Of a stretch of DNA of 64,000 nt, positions 1 to 9,558 are shown piece after piece; the first letter of the stretch is position 1, and each line of letters starts with the position of its first letter. Where the stretch lies: the NCBI RefSeq assembly GCF_017876625.1, contig NZ_JAGIOH010000001.1, forward strand, positions 4,175,501 through 4,239,500, given 5' to 3'. Made by a program: the position numbers and the translations under genes. The stretch is from Streptomyces syringium (lineage in GTDB: Bacteria > Actinomycetota > Actinomycetes > Streptomycetales > Streptomycetaceae). The notes under the pieces were generated by a model. That model did not search any database. It was not told where the DNA came from and worked only from the letters and a program-made list of their open reading frames with translations.

Positions 1-467
1 ACGGCGAGTGCGAAGGCGATGTCCGTGGCGGTGGGCACGGCCCAGCCGTCCAGCGCGCCGCCGCCCGTCTTCGCGACGGTGAAGTAGACCAGCGCGGGGG
101 CGGCCATGCCGCAGATCGCGGCGATGACGGGAAGGGCGGCCGCTTTCGGGTCGCGCAGTTCGCCGGCGACCAGCTCGCGCTTGAGCTCGATGCCCGCGAC
201 GAAGAAGAAGACGGCCAGCAAACCGTCGGCGGCCCAGTGCTGCACCGAGAGGTCGAGGCCGAGGGAGCCGGGGCCGAGGTGGAAGCCGCGTATGGTCTCG
301 TAGCTGTCGCGCAGCGGGGTGTTCGCCCAGATCAGCGCGGCCACGGCCGCGACGAGCAGCAGCACGCCGCCGACGGTCTCGGTGCGGAGGGCCTCCGCCA
401 GGTAGTTGCGCTCGGGCAGCGGCAGCCGTCCGAGGAAGACGGAACGGCGGTTCTTGGGCGCGGCCAC
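1..467 (-). CDS. nhaA: Na+/H+ antiporter NhaA, N-terminal part (runs off left edge)
   Basis: Inner-membrane sodium/proton antiporter used in Na+ and pH homeostasis. The reverse strand from a GTG at 467 reads a basic start (VAAPKNRRSVFLGRL), a hydrophobic helix, the segment VFFFVAGIELKREL and then VPTATDIAFALAV. The last matches the TDIAFAL helix of NhaA that carries an essential aspartate. About 155 codons are present; the rest of the roughly 400-residue family lies outside the window. An AGGAGG ribosome site sits nine bases before the GTG. The identity is firm; the missing C-terminus prevents checking the second aspartate pair. Confidence 0.9.
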   Translation of the reverse strand, partial: MAAPKNRRSVFLGRLPLPERNYLAEALRTETVGGVLLLVAAVAALIWANTPLRDSYETIRGFHLGPGSLGLDLSVQHWAADGLLAVFFFVAGIELKRELVAGELRDPKAAALPVIAAICGMAAPALVYFTVAKTGGGALDGWAVPTATDIAFALA

Positions 468-545
468 GACGGTGGACCTCCTGGGGCGACTGGATACACG
501 TGTGCTGTGTGCCGACCAGACTTCCCGGCGCGCCTTTGATTCTTG

Positions 546-562
546 TCGCGATTTTTACGCGA
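546..562. promoter_or_regulatory. Small inverted repeat upstream of nhaA
   Basis: TCGCG and CGCGA arms flank a T-rich centre in an AT-rich patch about 80 bases upstream of the nhaA start. It is placed like an operator or promoter element. No regulator is known from the sequence. Confidence 0.3.
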
Positions 563-589
563 TGAGTACTTACCTTAACCGGAACGAGT

Positions 590-620
590 GAAGGGCACCC
601 GGTCGCGCCGGGTGCCCTTC
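590..620 (-). terminator. Terminator downstream of acs
   Basis: A perfect 13-base-pair hairpin with a five-base TCGCG loop lies 70 bases past the acs stop on the reverse strand. It separates acs from nhaA. It lacks a strong U tract, as is usual for Streptomyces terminators. Confidence 0.75.
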
Positions 621-690
621 ATCGGATCGCCTGCTTCCGCGTGCCTTCCGTGTGCCCGACTTCGGGCGGCGGCCGCGTGGCTCGGCCGGG

Positions 691-2658
<1,968 letters not shown>

Positions 2659-2716
2659 GACATCTCCCTTTCCCAGGGTGCCCGTTGCGTCCCGGCCATA
2701 GCTCATCAGCCCGGGG

Positions 2717-2742
2717 CACACCCTGACAAGGGGTGTGGACAA
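2717..2742. promoter_or_regulatory. Dyad and DnaA-box-like site upstream of acs
   Basis: CACACCC and GGGTGTG form perfect seven-base arms around TGACAAG at 2717-2737. Overlapping it, 2734-2742 reads TGTGGACAA, the reverse complement of TTGTCCACA, the preferred Streptomyces DnaA box. The site is about 60-85 bases upstream of the acs start, where a repressor or activator would bind. Function is inferred from position only. Confidence 0.4.
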
Positions 2743-2850
2743 AAATTGGTTTAGACCTGTCCTTTGTTGGGGTTCCACGAGGTCAGACGGGTCGGCGGGG
2801 CACGGGGACACGCGCGGGGCCTTGCTTCCGCGTCGCCCGGCAGCGCAGCG

Positions 2851-5148
2851 TCACACGGCGTCCAGCACCTCCGGGCGGACCGCGGTGAAGGTGCGCGACC
2901 GCTCGTCCAGCACATACGCCTGCGCTTCGGCCACATGGAAGTACATGCCCTGCAGACGCAGCGCACCCTCGGCCACCCGCCGGGCCACGCAGGCGTGGGC
3001 CCTCAGGTGGTCGAGCTGCTGGAGGACGTTGACGAGGGCGAGCCGTTCGACGTCATCGGACACGGGCCGGTCGGCGAGTGCGACTTCCCCGCGTCCGAGC
3101 CGTCCGATGCGCTGCATACGGGCCACGCTCGGCCGGCCGTGCCGGAGCCAGCGGCCGAGCGGGGTCGGTGCGCCGGGCTGGGGGGCGGAGGTGTCGAGGA
3201 GCGCCTGCATCGCGCCGCACCCCGAGTGCCCGCACACCGTGATGCTGCCGACCTTCAGCACCTCGACCGCGTACTCCACCGCGGCCCCGACCGAGTCGCA
3301 TGTGCCGTCGCTGCCGGGCGGCGGCATCAGATTGCCGACGTTGCGCACGGTGAAGAGATCACCGGGGCCGCTGGAGGTGATCATGCTGGTCACCAGCCGG
3401 GAGTCGGCGCAGGTCAGAAAGAGCTGGCTGGGGGTCTGCCCCTCGCGGGCGAGCCGCGCCAGCTCGTCCCGCACGAGGGGTGCCGTATTGCGCTGGAACG
3501 CGCTCACACCGCCGAGGAGTTGCTGATCGCCGCTGTGCTTGACGCCGGGCTTCACGACTGCGGGGGTGCGGGTGCAGTGGTGGTTGTGCCAGGGGGTCCA
3601 GGGGCGGCACACGTGCGTGCTGGCGGGCTCCGAGATGGGCCGGCCGTGACGGCCCCGCAGCGTGACCCAGCCGCCACCCGCCCGATGGGCATTGGACCAG
3701 GTCTGCAGCGCGTCGTACGCCGCGTGGTCCATGAAGGAGCCACCCAGCTCGACCACCGCGTTGGCCTCGGCGGGCACCTGGGCGAGTGCCCGGGACAGCC
3801 GGGGGACCGCGAGGAACGTCAACTGGCCATTGACGCGCACCCGGTGGCAGTCCCTGTCCGCGTCCACGGTAATACGGGTGTGGGCGAGGCGCCGCAGGGA
3901 GAGGAAGGCCGCGATCGCGATGCCGACGGCGACTCCTTGCAGCACGCCCAGGAGCACCACGGATCCGAGCGTGGCCGCGTACATCGGGAATTCGCGGTGC
4001 CGCTGTACGTGCTTGATGTGCGCGAAGCTCACCATCCGCACGCCGACGGCCATCACCAACGCGGCCAGCGCGGCGAGCGGGATCAGCTCGAGCACGGTGC
4101 TGAGCAGCGCGGCGCACACCAGCACCCACACGCCGTGCAGGACCGTGGCCTTCCGTGTGGCGGCGCCCGCCCTGACGTTGGCCGTGCCGCGGATCGCGCC
4201 GCCCGCGATCGGCAGCCCGCCGAGCAGCCCGGACACCACGTTCGCCGCCCCCTGGCCCGCGAGTTCGCGATCCAGTGAGGCGGGAGGGTGCTCTCCGCCC
4301 GTCCGCGCGGCGCGCAGGCGGTCCACCGCGACGGCGGACAGCAGCGACTCCATGCTGGCCACGAGGGTGACGGTGAGGACGGCCGCGAACACCCCGAGCA
4401 CCGGGCCGTCCGGCAGCGCGGGCAGCACGCGCAATTCCCACTGGGGAAGATTGACCCGGGGCAGATCCATGCCGACGCCGGCCGCGGTGGCGGCTGCGAC
4501 GGCGGCGAGCGGCGCCGGAAGCGTACGGGCCCACCGCCCGGCCCGGCCGGGCAGCTTCGGCCAGCCCGCCACCACGGCCACCGTGATCCCGCCGACCAGC
4601 AGCGCGGCCGGGTGCGGGTCCGCCAGCCGCGAGGGCAGCGCCGCGAGGTTTTCCAGCGCGGAGATATTGGGGCTGTCGCCCAGCACGACGGGCAACTGGC
4701 CGAGCGCGATCGTGACGCCGATGCCGGCGAGCATGCCGTGCACGATGGCCGGGCTGACGGCCAGCGCGCTACGGGCCACGCGGGCGGCGCCGAGGGCGAG
4801 TTGAGCCAGCCCCGCGAGCGCGGTGATCGCGCACGTCGCCCGCCAGCCGTAGCGCTGCACCAGCTCGGCAGTGACGACCACCAGGCCGGTGGCAGCGCCG
4901 CTGACCTGGAGCGGGGCCCCACCCAGCAGACCGGCGACGATCCCGCCGACCGCCGCCGCGACCAGCCCCGCCTGGAGCGGCGCGCCCGTCGCGAGCGCGA
5001 TGCCGAGCGAGAGCGGGATCGCGATCAGAAAGATGACCACGGAGGCGGAGAGGTCCTGGCGCCAACTGCGCGGGCGCCGGGCCGGCAGGTCCTGGCCGCC
5101 CGGCTGGGCCGGGGGTGTGGGATTCGTCTGCGTCGGCTGAGCGTGCAT
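2851..5148 (-). CDS. SulP anion transporter fused to beta-carbonic anhydrase
   Basis: A single 765-residue protein with two enzymatic parts. Residues about 30-400 are a SulP permease with ten or more hydrophobic helices starting SASVVIFLIAIPLSLGIALA. A STAS-like linker follows (about 430-500), and then a beta-carbonic anhydrase (about 545-765) with zinc ligands in CADSR and HSGCG. SulP-carbonic anhydrase fusions are a described family thought to move bicarbonate or another anion while the anhydrase supplies or consumes it at the inner face. Substrate cannot be read from sequence. The ATG at 5148 starts a proline-rich cytoplasmic tail. It is transcribed alone, in the same direction as acs. Confidence 0.9.
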   Translation of the reverse strand: MHAQPTQTNPTPPAQPGGQDLPARRPRSWRQDLSASVVIFLIAIPLSLGIALATGAPLQAGLVAAAVGGIVAGLLGGAPLQVSGAATGLVVVTAELVQRYGWRATCAITALAGLAQLALGAARVARSALAVSPAIVHGMLAGIGVTIALGQLPVVLGDSPNISALENLAALPSRLADPHPAALLVGGITVAVVAGWPKLPGRAGRWARTLPAPLAAVAAATAAGVGMDLPRVNLPQWELRVLPALPDGPVLGVFAAVLTVTLVASMESLLSAVAVDRLRAARTGGEHPPASLDRELAGQGAANVVSGLLGGLPIAGGAIRGTANVRAGAATRKATVLHGVWVLVCAALLSTVLELIPLAALAALVMAVGVRMVSFAHIKHVQRHREFPMYAATLGSVVLLGVLQGVAVGIAIAAFLSLRRLAHTRITVDADRDCHRVRVNGQLTFLAVPRLSRALAQVPAEANAVVELGGSFMDHAAYDALQTWSNAHRAGGGWVTLRGRHGRPISEPASTHVCRPWTPWHNHHCTRTPAVVKPGVKHSGDQQLLGGVSAFQRNTAPLVRDELARLAREGQTPSQLFLTCADSRLVTSMITSSGPGDLFTVRNVGNLMPPPGSDGTCDSVGAAVEYAVEVLKVGSITVCGHSGCGAMQALLDTSAPQPGAPTPLGRWLRHGRPSVARMQRIGRLGRGEVALADRPVSDDVERLALVNVLQQLDHLRAHACVARRVAEGALRLQGMYFHVAEAQAYVLDERSRTFTAVRPEVLDAV

Positions 5149-5898
5149 GGGCGTTCCCGTCTTCGTCGGGGCGGCGCGGCCGCGGTGGGGGCGCGGCCGG
5201 GGTCACGGCGTGCAGCGGCGGGAGCGGCTGCGATGGCGGGCTTTTCTCAACTCTGAGTAAACGAATCGTAATGGAGAGTAAAGAGACGGGGAAGTTCGCC
5301 AGGGCTGGCGGAAGGTGACTTCCTTCCAACGAGTGAATCCGTACGCCTATCTGCTTGTCGTTCCATACCTCTATCGGTCTCATGGCGTACTGGCGTTGAG
5401 TGGGGCCGGACAGGGTCGGGCGTCGGGGCGAGAGTGGGGGAGGCCCCGGGTGGTTCGAGGTGTAGGGGGAGGGATTCGGAGTTGGCCCGCCCGCCGGTGC
5501 GCGGGTTTGCTGTACGCGATCGGAATTCACCCTTGGTCGGCATAAAACCGAACATCCAGCACCCCGGTGCGGCGAAGGGGTTACGGGCGAGTGAATGGCG
5601 TGTACATGCTCTTGGTCGCGGGCCGCTCTCAGCGACGCCGAGGAGTGCGAGTCCGTGGCTGAATCGACTGGGGTGGGGCTGAAAGTCGATGAAAACGGGA
5701 CCCATTTCAGCCCTTGCTTCCGTGGGCCCGTAGGCGGGCCGGCCGGCTGGCCGACCGAGAAGTGGACGGGATAAATCCGGAATGCGGCTCCGTCGGCCAA
5801 GGGCGGAAGCGTCGGCACCGCTTTCGGGGACGGGCCACCCCTGGTCGTTCCTTGAACGGTGAGAAATCCGCTCGCCGGGTTGCGTCATCGCCCCGGAA
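5149..5898. other. Non-coding gap between sulP-CA and the CooC-like gene
   Basis: About 750 bases with no convincing gene. Open frames on both strands are low-complexity, arginine- and proline-rich and lack ribosome sites. The part next to the transporter (5250-5370) is relatively AT-rich and probably carries its promoter. I see no tRNA, repeat or mobile element. Confidence 0.5.
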
Positions 5899-5926
5899 GG
5901 CCGCCGGAAGCGCTATTCCGGCGGCC
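5899..5926 (-). terminator. Terminator after the CooC-like gene
   Basis: Perfect 11-base-pair stem (GGCCGCCGGAA with its complement) and a six-base loop, 70 bases past the stop of the reverse-strand ATPase gene. Confidence 0.7.
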
Positions 5927-5996
5927 GGGCCCCTCTCGTGGGCCCCCGCTGCGACGAGTTCCTCAATTGCCCTCGGCAGGAGGTTGATCGGTGAGT

Positions 5997-6989
5997 TCAG
6001 GCGGGCTGCGGAGCGGCCAACAGCCGCTCGTCCAGCACAAAACTGGGGTCGACCTGAGCCGCCAGGTCGGCTCCTGTCTTGGCGTTGCCCCAACTCTCCG
6101 CGTTCTTCAGGTGGAAGTGCACCATCTGGCGTGTGTAGCGCTGCCAGTCGCGACGCTCGTACGCGCCGTCCGCCGCCTCGCGCAGCGTGCGCAGCGCCTC
6201 ACGGTTGGGCCCCTCGAGGAGTTCGAAGAGAGGTGGCCGGCCCTTCTCCATGGCGCGCACCCAGTCGGAGTGGGCCAGCGTGGTGAGCAGGTCCTCGCCG
6301 ACCTCCTCGCGCAGGAAGTCCAGGTCGTCGGCGCCCTGCACCTTGTTGCCGACCACCTTCAGGCAGACGCCGAAGTCGCGGGCGTACTCCTTGTACTGGC
6401 GGTAGACCGAGACGCCCTTACGGGTGGGTTCGGCGACCAGGAACGTCATGTCGAAGCGGGTGAACATCCCGGAGGCGAAGGAGTCGCTGCCTGCCGTCAT
6501 GTCGACGACGACGTACTCACCGGGCCCGTCGACAAGGTGATTGAGGCACAGCTCGACCGCGCCGACCTTGGAGTGGTAGCAGGCGACGCCGAGGTCGGAC
6601 TCGGTGAAGGGGCCGGTCGCCATCAGCCGGACGGCGGCATCTTCGTCCAGCCGGACGGTTCTGGCACAGGTCTCGAGGATCGGGTTTTCCTCGCCGATCC
6701 GCAGCAGCCGCGAGCCCTCACCCGGCGGCGTTGTCTTGATCATGGTTTCGGCGGAGGCGATGCGCGGGTTCGTGCCCCGCAGGTACTCCTTGATCAGCGG
6801 CAGGTGTGCGCCCATCGCGGGGAGTGCGGCCGTCTCCGCCTCGTCCAGACCGAGCGCCGCGCCCAGGTGCTGATTGATGTCGGCGTCCACCGCGATCACG
6901 GGGACCCGGTCGGCGGCGAGATGGCGGATGAACAGTGAGGACAGCGTGGTCTTGCCGCTGCCGCCCTTCCCTACGAAAGCGATCTTCAT
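5997..6989 (-). CDS. CooC/ParA-like P-loop ATPase
   Basis: MinD/ParA-superfamily ATPase of 330 residues. The extreme N-terminus MKIAFVGKGGSGKTTLSSL is a deviant Walker A with both lysines. VIAVDADINQHLG follows as the switch I region and VVVDMTAGSD as Walker B. The closest described group is CooC, which helps insert metal into carbon monoxide dehydrogenase, but no CODH gene is present here, so the client is unknown. Starts possible at ATG 6989 or GTG 6995. I prefer 6989 because the fold begins at once and a TACGCT -10-like hexamer ends eight bases upstream, compatible with a leaderless mRNA. It is divergent from the Fic-like gene 101 bases away, which suggests a linked pair. Confidence 0.8.
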   Translation of the reverse strand: MKIAFVGKGGSGKTTLSSLFIRHLAADRVPVIAVDADINQHLGAALGLDEAETAALPAMGAHLPLIKEYLRGTNPRIASAETMIKTTPPGEGSRLLRIGEENPILETCARTVRLDEDAAVRLMATGPFTESDLGVACYHSKVGAVELCLNHLVDGPGEYVVVDMTAGSDSFASGMFTRFDMTFLVAEPTRKGVSVYRQYKEYARDFGVCLKVVGNKVQGADDLDFLREEVGEDLLTTLAHSDWVRAMEKGRPPLFELLEGPNREALRTLREAADGAYERRDWQRYTRQMVHFHLKNAESWGNAKTGADLAAQVDPSFVLDERLLAAPQPA

Positions 6990-7090
6990 GTTCACCAAGC
7001 GTAGGTGCGCAAGCGCGGAAAGTGAGAGATGTGAGTGAAGAAAACCACTCCTTCGAGGGGTGTGAGGCCGAAGTGCGTACTGTCTTACCC
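6990..7090. promoter_or_regulatory. Divergent promoter region, both starts apparently leaderless
   Basis: On the plus strand TACTGT (7078-7083) lies seven bases before the Fic-like ATG. On the minus strand TACGCT lies eight bases before the ATPase ATG. Neither gene has a convincing ribosome site. Minus-35 elements are weak. Transcript starts at or near the start codons are inferred. Confidence 0.4.
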
Positions 7091-7912
7091 ATGAGTACGA
7101 CAGCCGATCCGCTCGCCGCCCTGGGCTCGCTTCCTGGCGTTGCCGACTCCGTGGACTCCGTGCGCAAGGCGGTGGACCGCGTGTACGGCCACCGGGTGAT
7201 GCGCCGCCGCAGCAACGAGGTCACCGCCGAGGCGGCGCTGCGCGGCGCCCGGGGGTCGGCCGCCCTGTCGGGGGCCGACTGGGCGCTCGAGGAGGTGCGC
7301 CGGCGGTCCGACTTCGGTGTCGAGGGCGAGCCGCGCACGGTGGGCGCGGCACTGCGGCTGACCGCCGAGTCGGGGCAACTGCTGAGTGTGTGGCGGCAGT
7401 CGCCGCTGCGCGTGCTGGCCAGGCTGCACCTGGTGGCCGCGGGTGGCGCCCGGCCGGACGACACCGTGGGACGCCCCCGGCTGGCGGGTGAGCCGGTGGA
7501 CGAGCCGCTGATCGAGCTGGCGCTGCCGGGCGCGGATGAGGTGGCGGGTCGGCTCGAAGGGCTGGCCGGGCTGCTGATCGCGGGCAGTGAGGCGCCCGCG
7601 CTGGTGACGGCGGCGGTGGTGCACGGCGAGCTGCTCGCGCTGCGCCCGTTCGGCTCGTGCAACGGCCTGGTCGCGCGGGCCGCCGAGAGGATCGTGTTGA
7701 TCGGCAGTGGGCTGGATCCCAAGTCGATCTGTCCGTCGGAGGTGGGGCACGCGGAGTTGGGGCGTGCGGCCTATCTGGGCGCGCTCGACGGCTACGCGTC
7801 CGGGACCCCGGAGGGTATGGCGGCCTGGATCACGCACTGCGCCCGTGCTGTCGAGCTGGGTGTGCGGGAGAGTACGGCCGTGTGCGAGGCGCTCCAACGC
7901 GGCGCGGCCTGA
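7091..7912 (+). CDS. Fic-domain-like protein with degenerate catalytic motif
   Basis: 273 residues. The region HGELLALRPFGSCNGLVARA aligns in spacing with the Fic motif HxFx(D/E)GNGRxxR. The catalytic histidine is leucine, the first glycine is cysteine and the arginine after the second glycine is leucine. AMPylation by the usual mechanism is therefore unlikely. The N-terminal half has a helix-turn region (MRRRSNEVTAEAAL) and an SAALSGADW stretch that resembles the inhibitory helix of some Fic proteins. Homologues in Streptomyces have been labelled oxidoreductase without support. The divergent CooC-like ATPase is probably its functional neighbour. A strong hairpin ends the unit. Confidence 0.65.
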   Translation: MSTTADPLAALGSLPGVADSVDSVRKAVDRVYGHRVMRRRSNEVTAEAALRGARGSAALSGADWALEEVRRRSDFGVEGEPRTVGAALRLTAESGQLLSVWRQSPLRVLARLHLVAAGGARPDDTVGRPRLAGEPVDEPLIELALPGADEVAGRLEGLAGLLIAGSEAPALVTAAVVHGELLALRPFGSCNGLVARAAERIVLIGSGLDPKSICPSEVGHAELGRAAYLGALDGYASGTPEGMAAWITHCARAVELGVRESTAVCEALQRGAA

Positions 7913-7977
7913 CGGTTCTCCGTCGCAGCGGTGCTCGGGGGGCGGCCCTCGGGCGTCGGCAGGAGGCGGACAGGGTT

Positions 7978-8010
7978 GCGGCGGTACCCATCAAGCTCTG
8001 GTACCGCCGC
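7978..8010 (+). terminator. Terminator after the Fic-like gene
   Basis: Perfect 11-base-pair stem (GCGGCGGTACC and complement) with an 11-base loop, 66 bases past the stop. Confidence 0.7.
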
Positions 8011-8038
8011 TGGCACGTCGGCCGAGTTACCATGCGTG

Positions 8039-8226
8039 CACGAGATTTGCCCATCAGGCCGGGATCTTCGCCCGTTACCTGGTGCGGCTGGCCCGTAATC
8101 GACGGGTCGGCGTCGCGTGGGTGCTCGGCTTCCGTGCTTCGGTCCGTGGGGCCTACTGCGTTGAAGGCATCCTCTCGGATGTCCCTGGTCTCGCGGGCCG
8201 TCAACTCCTTTCTACTCCTGTCGTGG
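8039..8226 (+). ncRNA. Candidate 6S-like RNA (scr3559 position)
   Basis: This convergent intergenic region lies between the Fic-like gene and the HAD phosphatase. In S. coelicolor a 6S-like RNA named scr3559, about 190 nt, was reported near the corresponding genes (recalled, not checked here). A TACCAT -10-like hexamer at 8028-8033 predicts a start near 8039. CACGA at 8039-8043 can pair with TCGTG at 8221-8225 to close a roughly 190-nt molecule. Inside is a small hairpin with GCATCC and GGATGT arms. Both reading directions lack a plausible protein. Strand and ends are inferred. Confidence 0.45.
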
Positions 8227-8261
8227 TGGAAGCGGAAGCCCAAGCCATGGTTTCTTTACTT

Positions 8262-9110
8262 TTAGCGCGAAAACCGGTCAAGGCGGACGTGGGGCGGCCG
8301 TCGTCGGCTGGCGAACCAGACCAGGCCGGCCGTCGCGGCCGCGCCGACCGCGGCCGCAGCCACCAAGGCCGGGCGTGAGGGCATCGGCAGGGTCGACACG
8401 CGCTGCTTGAGTCGCACCGGGCGGGTGAAGGTGAGGATCGGCCAGTCGCGGGCGATCGCCTCGCGGCGCAGTGCGCGGTCCGGGTTGACCGCGTGCGGGT
8501 GGCCGATCGATTCCAGCATCGGGATGTCGGTCGCGGAGTCGCTGTAGGCATAGCAGCGCGCCAGGTCGTAGCCCTCCGACTCCGCGAGCTCGCGGATGGC
8601 TTCGGCCTTGGTCGGGCCATAGGCGTAGTACTCCACCTCGCCGGTGAAGGCGCCGTCCTTGACGACCATGCGGGTGGCGACGACGCGGTCGGCGCCCAGC
8701 AGCTCGCCGATCGGCTCGACCACCTCGGCGCCGGAGGTGCTGACGATCACCACGTCGCGCCCGGCTGTGTGGTGCTCCTCGATGAGGGAAGCGGCTTCGT
8801 CGTAAATGATCGGATCGATGAGTTCGTGCAGGGTCTCGGCGACGATCTCCCGCACCTGGCGGACATTCCAGCCACGGCACAGTTCGGAGAGATACTGACG
8901 CATCCGCTCCATCTGGTCGTGGTCGGCTCCACCGACCAGGAAGACGAACTGGATGTACGCGGTGCGCAACACGGCGCGCCTGTTGATCAAGCCGCCTTGG
9001 TAGAAGGACTTGCTGAAGGTGAGCGTGCTCGACTTCGCAATGACCGTCTTGTCCAGATCAAAGAACGCGGCTGTCCGAGGGAGCGAGTGGTTTTCCACGT
9101 CGCCGAGCAT
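8262..9110 (-). CDS. HAD-IB family hydrolase (SerB-like) with C-terminal membrane anchor
   Basis: 282-residue phosphatase of the HAD-IB subfamily. The nucleophile motif DLDKT is near residue 19, a VSTSG motif II follows, and the acidic YSDSATDIPML motif sits near residue 200. A hydrophobic segment close to the C-terminus (ALVAAAAVGAAATAGLVWFA) with a basic tail suggests inner-membrane anchoring. Relatives act on phosphoserine or phospholipid-type substrates, and one was called morphological differentiation-associated protein in Streptomyces. The true substrate is unknown. ATG 9110 follows a GGAGG site by seven bases. Confidence 0.85.
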   Translation of the reverse strand: MLGDVENHSLPRTAAFFDLDKTVIAKSSTLTFSKSFYQGGLINRRAVLRTAYIQFVFLVGGADHDQMERMRQYLSELCRGWNVRQVREIVAETLHELIDPIIYDEAASLIEEHHTAGRDVVIVSTSGAEVVEPIGELLGADRVVATRMVVKDGAFTGEVEYYAYGPTKAEAIRELAESEGYDLARCYAYSDSATDIPMLESIGHPHAVNPDRALRREAIARDWPILTFTRPVRLKQRVSTLPMPSRPALVAAAAVGAAATAGLVWFASRRRPPHVRLDRFSR

Positions 9111-9143
9111 AGGCCGCCCTCCATTCGGCGTAAGCTGAGGCGT

Positions 9144-9419
9144 GTGGGTTTGCCTGAGAAGGCTCTCGGGTACACCATGGAAGTCACGGATCGTTCGCGA
9201 CCGTGTCTAACCCGGTCCGACTCCTCCCCCCCCGAGTCGGCCGTGGGGACGACCCCCGCTCTCCCCCCCGGCGGGGGTCGTCGCATGTCCGGATGCATTT
9301 TGAGCGCCCTCATCCCGCGTTCCTCCCTCTGGTTCGGCCCATCCGGCCGTGGTCTCTCCTCCTTCATACACGTCACGCAGCGTAATCGGCGTGCTGCTCT
9401 CCGGAAGTCACCGGTATAG
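9144..9419 (+). other. Possible small transcript or 91-codon frame upstream of ssd
   Basis: TAAGCT (9131-9136) is a -10-like hexamer exactly seven bases before a GTG that opens a 91-codon frame. The frame has no recognisable domain and passes through two hairpins: CCGACTC/GAGTCGG at 9217-9240, and a 12-base-pair stem at 9248-9282. A short structured RNA of about 140 nt ending at the second hairpin is at least as likely as a protein. It lies in the gap between the divergent HAD and ssd genes. Confidence 0.2.
9248..9282 (+). terminator. Strong hairpin in the HAD-ssd intergenic region
   Basis: Perfect 12-base-pair stem (GACGACCCCCGC and complement) with an 11-base C-rich loop. It is placed to end a short plus-strand transcript before the ssd promoter. 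Confidence 0.5.
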
Positions 9420-9446
9420 GTGAGCGGGATATTCACAACCGTTGAG

Positions 9447-9455
9447 TTGTCCACA
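9447..9455 (+). promoter_or_regulatory. DnaA box upstream of ssd
   Basis: TTGTCCACA is an exact match to the Streptomyces DnaA box. It lies 104 bases upstream of the ssd start inside an AT-rich patch, followed by TTTTTGTCCA, a weaker half match. Binding is inferred from sequence only. Confidence 0.4.
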
Positions 9456-9558
9456 GTTTTTGTCCAAGATCCACAAGGTTTTCCAGTTCGATGCACGGTG
9501 ATTCCCCGCGAGTTCCGCGATGTTCGCGGAAGAGAGCGCGTAGTGGGAGGGGGAGACC

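Noticed and set aside
5247..5888. 213-codon minus-strand frame in the gap after sulP-CA
   Set aside because: Composition unlike neighbouring proteins, no ribosome site, no similarity recognised.
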